Below, one piece after another: positions 41,101 to 47,010 of a DNA stretch of 64,000 nucleotides (its first letter is position 1; each line of letters opens with the position of its first letter). Made by a program: the position numbers and the translations under genes. The stretch covers positions 13,262,085 to 13,326,084 of the forward strand of contig JAKOON010000012.1 of the NCBI GenBank assembly GCA_022577435.1. Reading direction: 5' to 3'. The DNA is from Embiotoca jacksoni. Taxonomy: Eukaryota > Chordata > Actinopteri > Embiotocidae. A model generated the notes under the pieces. The model was not told the origin of the DNA and searched no databases. It saw only the letters and a list, made by a program, of their open reading frames with translations.

Positions 41101-44100
41101 CAGGTATGTTTTCTTTGTTGACCTTTTCTTACCTCTTTTCATCACAGGTCAAAGCTTTTATCACAAGTCTATTGTGGAGCCACAGAACAAAAACAACAAT
41201 GCTTGTACTGCTGCTGTCAGTAATAAAAGAAGCAGTGCAACCACTAAGCACTTGTCCCAGTCGGAGCAGCATAGTGAACCCCCGGAGAACAAGTCTGTAG
41301 CTGATAACAAGGGAGTAAAGACACTAGAGGCAAAAGTTAAAGAGATGAGTATTGCTGATACCAATGGTGTAAAAGGTAAACAAACATCGGCAGTGAAATC
41401 TAATGTTGACGTGAAGAAAAACAGCAAGAACACTGAGATCAGCCTGGATACTGTGAAAAGTACCGCTCAAACGTTTCAACAGAGGAAACTTGATATTCCA
41501 CCAACAGGTCAGAGATCAGTGTCAGATGCACATGAAGAGATGCACAGAGTTTACCAAAATAACTCCACTCTTAGTAACTCTCATGGTAAAATCACTCGCA
41601 GTGTCACATCACGCTTTGGCATGAAAACGTTCACTGTGGTCCCTCCCAAACCTTCTGTCATACATGCTGCTGCGGGACAGTCAGCTGTCACTTTAACCAC
41701 TGGTGCCATTAAGATTGACGATCAAGGAAATATGGTGACGGCGGGTATCTCCCGGAATAAAGTTGGTGGGTCATCAGAGTCCGAGACCACTTCTAACAAA
41801 GCTTCTCCTCTTCTTGGAAAAGCCAAAGCTTTTTGGAGCTCAAATGAAAAAGAAGAAAGTGCTGTGACTCACAGCAAAGATGTGACTGATAAGGTTAAGG
41901 AGAACACAAACGGACTGAAAGCTTCTCCCACTGCATTCGTGGAAACTACATTGAAGGCAGAGTACCTAAAAACAACACACAGCACACTTTCTAAACCTGC
42001 AGAGAGAGTCCAGCCTAAAGAGATGGTAAAAGAAGAAGCTAAAGAAGCTGTGAAAGATATTAAAGTTGCAAACGAGCAGCAGGCTCAGGTGGAGAGCAAG
42101 ATATCGGTGTCCAAAAACGTTCAGCAGCCAAGTAGTAAATCTGCCCTTCCCCCTCACATACTTCCAGACTTGAAAAGAGACCTGTCCTTCCTCAAACCAT
42201 CCAGGCGAACCTCAAGCCAATACGTGGCCTCTGCCATTTCTAAACACGCCCCAAAGACTTCCGCTAAACCCAGCTTCATCCCTGACTACTCTGCATCTTT
42301 GAAAACACAGACCACTGGCTTCCAGAGATCGGGTCGGTCCGTACAGGTGAATCCACACCAGTCATCTGTGTCCTCTTTGTCAGATAATAAGGAGAATGTC
42401 TCTGCTTCTACATCCAACCCTCCTGGTCCAAAGAAGTCTATGAGCTTCCCAGAGTATGTGCCAGACAGTCCGAGAGATTTTGGAGAAGTGAGACGGGGCG
42501 GGGGAGGATTTGAAAACTGTGTTGTATCCACCAAAGGAAGTTCTGATATGTTGGAACTAGAAACAGCCAAGAATAACCTCACTCAGTCAAGTGGACTCAC
42601 ACAAATACGAGTGACCGCCAATCATGACGGAGATAGTATTAAACCTATTCGGCCCAGGAGCCCCAGTCCAGCAAAAAGCAGTGCTCTGCCCTCATCTATC
42701 AAACCACCCACTGCCCCCAAGACCATGCTACAAGACCAGACGAGTGTAAGTAAAACCTGATTTAAAAATATTGCAGAATACCAGTCTCTTGATGAAGAAA
42801 TATCATGAATAATTTTACGACAATATTGTCGCTGAATCTTACAGATCTCGAAGGACACGACTAAAGCGGCCGCTCAACTAACTCCTGGTGTGAAACCACA
42901 ACCTTCCATCACAGTGACAGACAGTGGTGTGACCTCAGGGCCTCCAGCTGTGACTGTGTTTGGGCCAATTAAAAAGTTCAGACCGGTGATCTGTAGGTCT
43001 GTTGAGAAAGACACGTCTCTGCACAGCAGCCTGATGGCGGCCATCCACACAGATGGAGGCAGGGACCGACTCAAGAAGGTGAGATCAAGATTTACACAAC
43101 TATGAGGTAGCATTTCTATCCTCTACAAGTAAAAAAAAAAAAATGATATACTGTATATTATGTATTCGGTGTCAGATAAGTTATGGTGTTTGCTGAAAGA
43201 GAAGAGAGCGATTTCGATTTTCTTCTTTTTATTGCATTATTAGACATCCACTTCTGGCCCCAGCAACCTGAACAGGGAGCCTTATGTCGAAGAGGAGAAT
43301 GAGAGGTCTACTCTTCTGGCTGCCATCAAAGCTCAGAACATCAGCAGCAGACTAAGAAAGGTAAAACACCGTCTCAACTAGTATAAGAAGTACGTCTAAA
43401 AGAAAATGTGAAAGCTCAACTCTTTGTCTGCGTCGTCGTTAGCTCATTAACAGCTCGCATACCAACTGCATGAACTGCATTATGCAAGCACGGGTGTCTA
43501 TTTTCATCCCCGTGTGTGGACTGAGAGCTGCGGTTTGTTGTCATGTAAGGACCCATGTGGAATGAAAGAGGCAGAAAATGTGCTGCTGTAGCCGAAACAT
43601 CTGCGGTTCTATTGTGGAGGTTCCTTACCAGAAGTGGAATCTCTGGAATGCTGCATGATTACATCCGACTCAAAAAATGTCGAGCCTCTCAAAAGATAAA
43701 TATATAAGATAAAGATAAATAAATAAAACCAAATAATGACAACCAGAACAGTTACAAAAATAAACCAGATAAAAGCCAATAAATGTGAACATTTAACAAG
43801 AAAAGAATTTGTTTGGATTAAAAGTATCTCGGCAGCTCTGTGTGTGTCAGAGGTCCATCGGGATCGGGCATCGTGAGAGCAGCTGGCCTCGTCTAGAGTT
43901 ACCATTGTCTCCCTCCCTCCTCCCTCCTGCAGACCAAATCTGAGGCTGCTGACGAGGTGGAGAAGTTCAGGAAGGTGGCCTCTGAGGAGAAGAGAAGTGC
44001 AACCTCTTCTTCTTCTCCTTCCCCACCATCTTTGACCTGCACTTCTCCTGTTTCTACGCCACCTCCACCTCCACCAGCACCTGCGCTGGCACCTCCGCCT

Positions 44101-45276
44101 CCTCCCCCTGTTCTGCCCCTGGGTAAGCCTAGCTCCGTGGCCCAGGCAAAGGTTGACGCCCCCACTGGTTTGGCCAGGGAGGCCATGCTGGAGGCGATCC
44201 GCTCTGGATCTGCAGCTGAGAGGCTAAAAAAGGTACAAAAAGGTTACTGATCAACTTTGTGTACTTTGAATTGGTGCTGTTGGATTTAAAATTTTACTTT
44301 AGCTTCATGAAAATCTGGCGATGAAGCGTAACACCTAATATAAACATCACACACTTCCCATTGGGTAAAAACCAGAGGCTCCCCAATTTCAATCGGTCTC
44401 ATCTGTTCAGTGCAAAGAAAAACACATTAAGTGGTGAAATGAAAAATAAAACCAAGTTCTCTTTGGCAAATTAAAATTCAACATAAGCACAGGAAATGAG
44501 GAATATATTTTTATGGTAGTATGGCACTCAAGACCGAATAATTTTGCCCAGAGAGACTCTTTTTAAAGAGAAGAGGGAGGGAAAAAAAGAGAGACAGACA
44601 TAAAAATCAAAGTCAGAACAGACTGAGGCAAGAAAACAAGCGGCAGCAATAGAAAAACATCTCGGATGAACCATTGTCCTCGTTCTTCTCACATCTTTGG
44701 TCTGGTTTCATATATCTTCCCTCACTGGAAGACATCGCTGGCAGAACAAAGATCTCCTGCGGTCCAGCAGCCAGGAAACTGGAAATGAATTACAATCCGA
44801 CAGTCACACTGTACTGCACTGCTGTATGAGCATTTTCACAAAGATAAAGTTAAATTTTAGGTCAACGATCAGAAATGTGAAGTATTTTTAAATGATTAGT
44901 TTTGCAACATTTGAACCAGACCAGAGCAATAACAATGAATAGTGTTAAGAGGAGGCAAATCAGAGGATTGTGGTGCACATCTTGTTTGGATCTGAGGAGG
45001 TACAACATTTCATTTAAATAAAAATGTATCAATAAAATCTTTTTTTATTTTTTTTTATTTTTATTTTTTTTTTTATTTTTTTTGGAGACAGACTCGACAC
45101 AAAACCACAGAACCTGATATTTTCTTCATAGCATGCCGTGAACTGATGTTCCTGTTATTACAAACATGACATGTTGCATTTCTTTGAACTAGGTCGCGCT
45201 GCCCACAAAGACAGTCCAAGTGAACGGCAGACTGGGAACAATCCAAGCAACCTCCTCCACAATCCCTCAGCAATAA
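7020..45276 (+). CDS. cobl: cobl, cordon-bleu WH2 repeat protein (actin nucleator), spliced gene
   Basis: Cobl nucleates unbranched actin filaments in the cytoplasm and cell cortex. It binds actin monomers through three C-terminal WH2 motifs and is recruited by syndapin/PACSIN through KRAP motifs; known roles are in neuronal branching, microvilli and fish ciliated organs. The exons I read are 7020-7217, 10323-10533, 10948-10986, 12352-12580, 13733-13777, 14538-14626, 14989-15060, 20117-20299, 30329-30932, 35130-35474, 35641-35799, 38999-39314, 40646-40764, 40863-41054, 41148-42745, 42845-43078, 43244-43360, 43933-44232 and 45193-45276. All are bounded by AG and GT and the phases agree throughout, giving 1,708 residues from ATG 7027. 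That is somewhat longer than mammalian Cobl (about 1,260-1,340). Three WH2 motifs separate it from cobll1, which has one. Residue numbers below count from this Met. The true N-terminus may be a few residues longer through an upstream exon. Confidence 0.93.
9838..9874. repeat. poly(T) tract, 37 bases
   Basis: Pure T run inside a cobl intron, possibly the tail of an old minus-strand retroposon; no body is recognisable. Confidence 0.85.
10191..10280. repeat. (AC)45 microsatellite next to a cobl splice acceptor
   Basis: A perfect 90-bp AC run ending 42 bp before the acceptor of the exon at 10323, separated from it only by the pyrimidine tract. Confidence 0.97.
10323..10533 (+). CDS. cobl: cobl exon, first half of the ubiquitin-like Cobl domain
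   Basis: The exon covers residues about 64-134. It reads KALMDLLVELCSRYHLNPA, then GFKPNALLGSLNV and LIKEKVWEEKVV, closely following mammalian Cobl (MMDLLVELCLQNHLNPS...FKPNTLIGTLNV). The acceptor is a long pyrimidine tract ending TCTCTCAG and the donor is AGAG/GTGAGT. Its 211 nt are not a multiple of 3, so skipping would break the frame. A 90-bp CA repeat lies 42 bp upstream of the acceptor. Confidence 0.95.
10534..12351. other. cobl: cobl introns around the microexon
   Basis: Apart from the 39-nt exon at 10948 the stretch is AT-rich noncoding DNA with T-rich runs near 10697-10730. No other splice-bounded open segment was found. Confidence 0.6.
10948..10986 (+). CDS. cobl: cobl 39-nt microexon (13 residues, basic)
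   Basis: This is a phase-0 exon between CTGGCAG and AAG/GTAGGA, encoding KARPVKPIRAHAK (residues 135-147). It sits between VPE, the end of the preceding exon, and KTVRLMVNY, the start of the next. In mammalian Cobl those two segments are directly joined (VPEKSVRLVVNY), so this is probably an optional cassette. Both splice sites are good and the frame is kept with or without it. Confidence 0.68.
12352..12580 (+). CDS. cobl: cobl exon, second half of the Cobl domain
   Basis: The exon covers residues about 148-224. It reads TVRLMVNYHGSQKAVVRVNP, VPLQVLLPVICDKCEFDPAH and LPLDKSLSDLGIKELYVHD. This is the most conserved stretch in the window and aligns residue by residue with mammalian Cobl (VVNYLRTQKAVVRVSP, LPVICAKCEVSPEHV, LNELGIKELYAWD). 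It enters in phase 0 after TGTGTCAG and leaves in phase 1 at CTAG/GTACAG. Confidence 0.96.
12581..14537. other. cobl: cobl introns
   Basis: Noncoding apart from the 45-nt exon at 13733. AT-rich with no repeat family recognised. Confidence 0.55.
13733..13777 (+). CDS. cobl: cobl 45-nt exon, phase 1-1
   Basis: The acceptor is TTTCTTTCTAG and the donor CTCAG/GTATTA. It encodes FQPKMSSAPILNYS between the Cobl domain and the basic stretch of the next exon. Length and phases make it frame-neutral, so it could be alternatively included. Joining 12580 directly to 14538 also keeps the frame. Confidence 0.72.
14538..14626 (+). CDS. cobl: cobl exon, basic GLLGIFQFSRRKSK segment
   Basis: The acceptor is TTTTCGTAG and the donor CCAAG/GTAAAA; it enters in phase 1 and leaves in phase 0. 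It encodes SIHSSTTSLGRPEKKGLLGI followed by FQFSRRKSK. Mammalian Cobl has the equivalent KKKFLGFFKVNKRSNSK at the same place, just before the KRAP exons, so homology is clear despite low identity. Confidence 0.9.
14989..15060 (+). CDS. cobl: cobl 72-nt acidic exon, phase 0-0
   Basis: The acceptor is CATTTGCAG and the donor CTCAT/GTAAGT, the latter a full consensus. It encodes 24 residues beginning TETTSMDMDDCDD. I cannot align it with mammalian Cobl from memory. The exon is frame-neutral and lies between two recognisable Cobl exons, so it is probably real and may be alternative. Confidence 0.72.
16446..16497. repeat. (AC)n microsatellite
   Basis: About 22 uninterrupted AC units ending in GCACACG. 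Confidence 0.95.
17120..17745 (+). mobile_element. degraded L2-clade LINE fragment (reverse transcriptase ORF)
   Basis: Fragments in shifting frames read HYFIDLVSKKGHNPRVLFTE, then LPELHHIISSMKTSICSLDV, then SVINFSLATGLLPQSFKHAA and VQTLLK. These follow the order and spacing of the segment before and into the reverse transcriptase of fish L2/Maui-type elements (LPELTKLISSSKSSTCLLDP, SLSLGYVPQSFKLA, KPLLKK). The copy is 5'- and 3'-truncated and has stops and frameshifts, so it is dead. It is in the same orientation as cobl. Confidence 0.75.
17795..17867. repeat. (CA)n microsatellite, about 36 units
   Basis: Uninterrupted CA run shortly after the LINE fragment. Confidence 0.95.
20117..20299 (+). 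CDS. cobl: cobl exon with KRAP motif 1
   Basis: Residues 293-353, phase 0-0. It begins GLSTVSGVPSVEDRPS and contains KKRRAPIPPGAP (residues 329-340), matching mammalian KKRRAPPPPG. KRAP motifs are the established binding sites for the SH3 domain of syndapin/PACSIN. The acceptor is ACCCACAG and the donor CTATCAG/GTGAGG. Confidence 0.95.
26935..26971. repeat. (CA)n microsatellite
   Basis: About 18 CA units flanked by imperfect ACACATGC-type sequence from 26848. Confidence 0.9.
28287..28538 (+). mobile_element. tRNA-derived SINE
   Basis: It starts GGGCGGCACGGTGGTGCAGT with an A-box-like TGGTGCAGTGG, and has a perfect B box GGTTCGAATCC at 28342-28352. A body follows (GTTTGCATGTTCTCCCTGTG, CTTCCTCCCATCATCC), and it ends with the LINE-type tail CTGGTTAAATAAAGG and AAATAAAAT. 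This arrangement is typical of widespread fish SINEs mobilised by LINEs with a shared tail. The copy looks fairly complete and moderately diverged. Confidence 0.82.
29174..29231. repeat. (CA)n microsatellite, about 29 units
   Basis: Uninterrupted CA run in the 10-kb cobl intron. Confidence 0.95.
30329..30932 (+). CDS. cobl: cobl exon with KRAP motif 2 and Ser/Thr/Pro-rich region
   Basis: It enters in phase 0 after CTATCAG and leaves in phase 1 at ATGG/GTAAAT. KRAP motif 2 (QRKRKAPAPPPTPT) is near its start, at residues 362-375. The rest is a low-complexity Ser/Thr/Pro/Asp sequence ending LDEVENNRHSAM, the counterpart of mammalian EENRKSTM at the same exon end. The region is probably disordered with many possible phosphorylation sites. 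Confidence 0.93.
30933..35129. other. cobl: cobl intron, 4.2 kb
   Basis: AT-rich, with a (GT)n at 31478-31499 and a purine-rich stretch about 31930-32100. One open segment with good splice sites near 31850 does not fit the exon phase. Confidence 0.6.
31478..31499. repeat. (GT)n microsatellite
   Basis: About eleven GT units followed by GCGCACGTACACACACG, giving a partly palindromic edge. Confidence 0.9.
35130..35474 (+). CDS. cobl: cobl additional 345-nt exon, phase 1-1 (not recognised in mammals)
   Basis: The acceptor is TTTTCTATCCAAG with a clear pyrimidine tract and the donor is CAAGG/GTAAAG. It enters and leaves in phase 1, exactly matching the exons on either side, and is open for all 115 codons (begins TDDKTHRLPSAV, later EVHVPMINSYAPVVALARL). 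I do not recall a counterpart in mammalian Cobl. A shorter form starting at the ACAG before 35321 is also in phase. It may be an alternative exon; the adjoining intron to the next exon is only 166 nt. Confidence 0.62.
35641..35799 (+). CDS. cobl: cobl exon with SH3-ligand-like proline motif
   Basis: The acceptor is TTTTTCCTCCAG. It reads STDRPVPPKPRRSSAREP and later PMEVEEAAPQ. RPVPPKPRR resembles a class I/II SH3 ligand. The donor is placed at CAGT/GTAGGT because only this phase-1 exit joins the next exon in frame (T plus CT gives Ser). Confidence 0.86.
35800..38998. other. cobl: cobl intron, 3.2 kb
   Basis: AT- and T-rich; contains a CA repeat at 38107. No further exon recognised. The ACTAG near 35866 is followed by stops in the required frame. 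Confidence 0.6.
38107..38135. repeat. (CA)n microsatellite
   Basis: About 14 CA units, followed by GTGCACGCACAC. Confidence 0.9.
38999..39314 (+). CDS. cobl: cobl exon, conserved acidic DSGMVSSPSD segment
   Basis: It contains EAPEDETLSLGSSGSSSLP and GEDSGMVSSPSDTQP, matching mammalian Cobl (EAEETVSVGS...TEDSGVMSSPSD). The acceptor is GTCCTCTCCCAG and the donor CACAG/GTAGAG; it leaves two bases of an Arg codon finished by the next exon. Mostly acidic/serine and predicted disordered. Confidence 0.93.
39315..40645. other. cobl: cobl intron, 1.3 kb
   Basis: Noncoding; pyrimidine-rich parts, nothing else seen. Confidence 0.6.
40646..40764 (+). CDS. cobl: cobl exon, short helical acidic segment
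   Basis: It encodes DAELTAQLHQTLADFEADLA, the counterpart of mammalian [20 protein letters not shown]. The acceptor is GCATTCTCAG and the donor TGCAG/GTGAGG. It enters with the last base of an Arg codon and leaves in phase 1. It is one of the few parts of the middle region likely to form a helix. Confidence 0.92.
40863..41054 (+). CDS. cobl: cobl exon, DVPVTAIDEVLEDYE segment
   Basis: The acceptor is TGTTCTCCAG and it encodes GHMDIVSAKETP, then STDSNEVPVSMVDMDVPVTA and IDEVLEDYE. Mammals have DTDAIPVTFIGEV here. I place the end at GCAAAG/GTAGGA (phase 1), which joins 41148 in frame. A second donor-like site at 41104 (TCAG/GTATGT) would force introns of only 44 or 51 nt and is less likely. 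Confidence 0.85.
41055..41147 (+). other. cobl: cobl 93-nt intron, stop-free and in frame
   Basis: The donor is GTAGGA, followed by a long pyrimidine tract and CATCACAG. The length is a multiple of three and the frame contains no stop, so retention would insert 31 residues including the hydrophobic run YVFFVDLFLPLFITG. That run is out of character with the surrounding hydrophilic protein and supports removal in the main transcript. Confidence 0.75.
41148..42745 (+). CDS. cobl: cobl large central exon (disordered region)
   Basis: This 1,598-nt exon covers residues about 932-1464 and starts QSFYHKSIVEPQ after CATCACAG. It is hydrophilic and Lys/Ser/Thr-rich. Features include SVTSRFGMKTFTVVPPKPS, LPDLKRDLSFLKPSRR, KKSMSFPEYVPDSP and RPRSPSPAKSSALP near the end. 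The donor is CGAGT/GTAAGT, phase 0. A single large exon in this place is typical of cobl. I see no folded domain in it. Confidence 0.93.
42845..43078 (+). CDS. cobl: cobl exon with WH2 motif 1
   Basis: Residues 1465-1542, phase 0-0. It contains VFGPIKKFRPVICRS, a conserved lead-in, then the first WH2 motif HSSLMAAIHTDGGRDRLKK at residues 1524-1542. The amphipathic LMAAI helix followed by the LKK linker is the WH2 signature that binds monomeric actin. Confidence 0.96.
43244..43360 (+). CDS. cobl: cobl exon with WH2 motif 2
   Basis: Residues 1543-1581, phase 0-0. After an acidic lead-in (EPYVEEENE) comes the second WH2 motif, RSTLLAAIKAQNISSRLRK. The acceptor is GCATTATTAG and the donor AAAG/GTAAAA. 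The final RLRK departs slightly from the LKK consensus of motifs 1 and 3. Confidence 0.95.
43361..43932. other. cobl: cobl intron between WH2 exons 2 and 3
   Basis: 572 nt, noncoding, with pyrimidine-rich CCCTCCCTCCTCCCTCCTGCAG at its end. No repeat recognised. Confidence 0.75.
43933..44232 (+). CDS. cobl: cobl exon with polyproline linker and WH2 motif 3
   Basis: Residues 1582-1681, phase 0-0. It starts TKSEAADEVEKFRKVASEEK, then has two proline runs (TPPPPPPAPAL and APPPPPPVLP), then WH2 motif 3, REAMLEAIRSGSAAERLKK. About 80 residues separate WH2 motifs 2 and 3. A long linker at this place is characteristic of Cobl and in the mammalian protein matters for nucleation. Proline runs may also bind profilin or SH3 proteins. 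Confidence 0.96.
44233..45192. other. cobl: last cobl intron
   Basis: 960 nt, AT-rich, with a T-rich low-complexity run at about 45041-45083. Nothing else seen. Confidence 0.75.
45193..45276 (+). CDS. cobl: cobl last coding exon
   Basis: The acceptor is TTTGAACTAG. It encodes VALPTKTVQVNGRLGTIQAT, a few serine/proline residues, and stops at TAA 45274-45276. TVQVNGRLG corresponds to the mammalian tail after WH2 motif 3 (ETISVNGRS). The length matches a short C-terminal tail of 27 residues. Confidence 0.88.
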   Translation, partial: VALPTKTVQVNGRLGTIQATSSTIPQQ

Positions 45277-47010
45277 GAGGGGAATCCCACATCACTGCAA
45301 CAAGGTGTAATTTATCAAATTCAATTTCAGCTTTGGCATTTGAACAAATGGATTGAGTCATGTTTTGAGCAAATATTGTTTTATAGGAATTCGTTGCCAC
45401 AGATATTGCGTAAAATAAGAACAAAGAAAGATTTCTTTATAGTATCTAGAGAAACAAGATTATTCAAAAGGGGCTTCACATCACCTCCCAGGGCCTTATG
45501 TTTAATGTAAGACTGCTGTTAAAGAAAAGGGGTTTTATTAGTGTCTCTTATATTTTCCACTAATATATCTTTTATAAAAGGGGAATGGTTTATACATTCC
45601 TTCTTGTAGCCAAACACCTGTCATGTCTGTATTAAAGGTGTCAGGTGAAAGGTTTGCAGTTAACGCCACCTATAATATCAGCTTCTAACAATAACCTGCT
45701 GGAAAATGCTTGTGTCCATCTTCATAACATATTGCTGTTCCATTTGTACTTGAACTCAGCTGATTTAACTGGACCGTTTTCCAAAATGTGTGCCAATGAA
45801 AGCGAGCTTGATTTGTATAGACTTTCAGTTCCTTTGATTTTTCTTTTTTTGCGTTAGTTATAGATGCCTTATACTGTTGCTCAGTCAGTGATATGTATAC
45901 AGTACTTATTATTTCAACAAATTAAGAAAACAATGGAAGGACCCATTGGCAATGCTCAAAGTGTATTATTTTGTCCAGATCTGGTACATATTGCCAACCT
46001 CTGAAGTTCTTTTCTCTGAGGAGGATTAACATGGTGATGACTGGCTCGTGCCTGGAAGCTCGGCGTGCTCCTGTTTTTAGCTTCCAACCTTCATTTGTGC
46101 TGCTGTTAAAAATCTAAAGAAATGATCATCAGTGCCCTGCAGAAACATATTTTCTATTGATCTTCAATCATCGTCTCTGCTGGTCAACGGCACTGTGGTT
46201 GACCATGTCCTTAATGTTTGATATATGTGAATATTTTGCAAGAAGCTAAGGTGAGCCTTTCCTTTTCTTGACATTTCAACAATTTTGAAGTACTGCTATT
46301 GAAATATATAAATGGTGGATAACACCGTGAGCCAAAAGATTAGTTTATTGATCAAGAAATCAGCACCAATATGACGATGTAATATAAACCAGCACTGTAG
46401 GAGAGTAGTTTAGGTTATGTACGGCCTTTATTTAAGCAGTAAAGTTTATAGTGTGGAGTCTCTAGGAGAGGACGCAGTCATTGAATGGTAAACGGTAGAT
46501 ACGGATGAAGCAGGATGTCCACGCTGAAGCATCTTTAGAAAGTGCTTACATTCAGGTATAAAAGTTTGCTGCTGTGTATTGCGAGATTGATTTGAGTAAA
46601 TGGAGTTGAATCAGTAGTTTTATAGAGATTTATTTCACTTCACGTTCACTTTCTACTCTCAAATATTTGAATATCTCTTGTTTTACCTTAAAAGTGACAT
46701 CCTTAAGAGCTTTTCTGTTTTGTTTTTTTTCTTTCCTTCTGTAACTAGAAATGTTTATTTCATTTCTGAGAGTTGGATCCATCCCCAGACAGAAGCCTAC
46801 AGCACAGTGTAGCATTGTATATTTTGTAAACTAAAGAGATCGTCTTGATAGATTTGATTTATTCCACCAATAGGGTGAACATTTTATAAGCTATTGCTTT
46901 TTAAGTTTTAAGTGCACAATTGTTTTTTTGGGTTGTTTTTTGGGGGAAGGTTGAACAGTTATTTTTGTTTAACTACATTTTTGATTCAATAAATCATTTT
47001 TGTAATCAAG
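45277..47010 (+). other. cobl: cobl 3' untranslated region with poly(A) signal
   Basis: No further open exon follows the stop. AATAAA at 46988-46993 lies in an AT-rich stretch and is followed within about 40 bp by a GT-rich segment (GTGTGCTGATTGTTGTTGTT), the usual arrangement of a cleavage site. Cleavage is inferred at about 47005-47015. No other AATAAA was noticed in this stretch. Confidence 0.7.
46988..46993 (+). terminator. cobl: canonical AATAAA polyadenylation signal, probable cobl mRNA end
   Basis: The hexamer AATAAA is followed by a GT-rich downstream element beginning near 47020. It lies about 1.7 kb past the cobl stop codon. Confidence 0.68.

Noticed and set aside
41104..41154. Donor TCAG/GTATGT at 41104 as the main exon end
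   Set aside because: It would need an intron of 44 nt (frame lost) or 51 nt (frame kept), shorter than usual for vertebrates; the 93-nt intron fits better.
43899..44186. Glycine-rich minus-strand frame
   Set aside because: It is the complement of the cobl polyproline linker.
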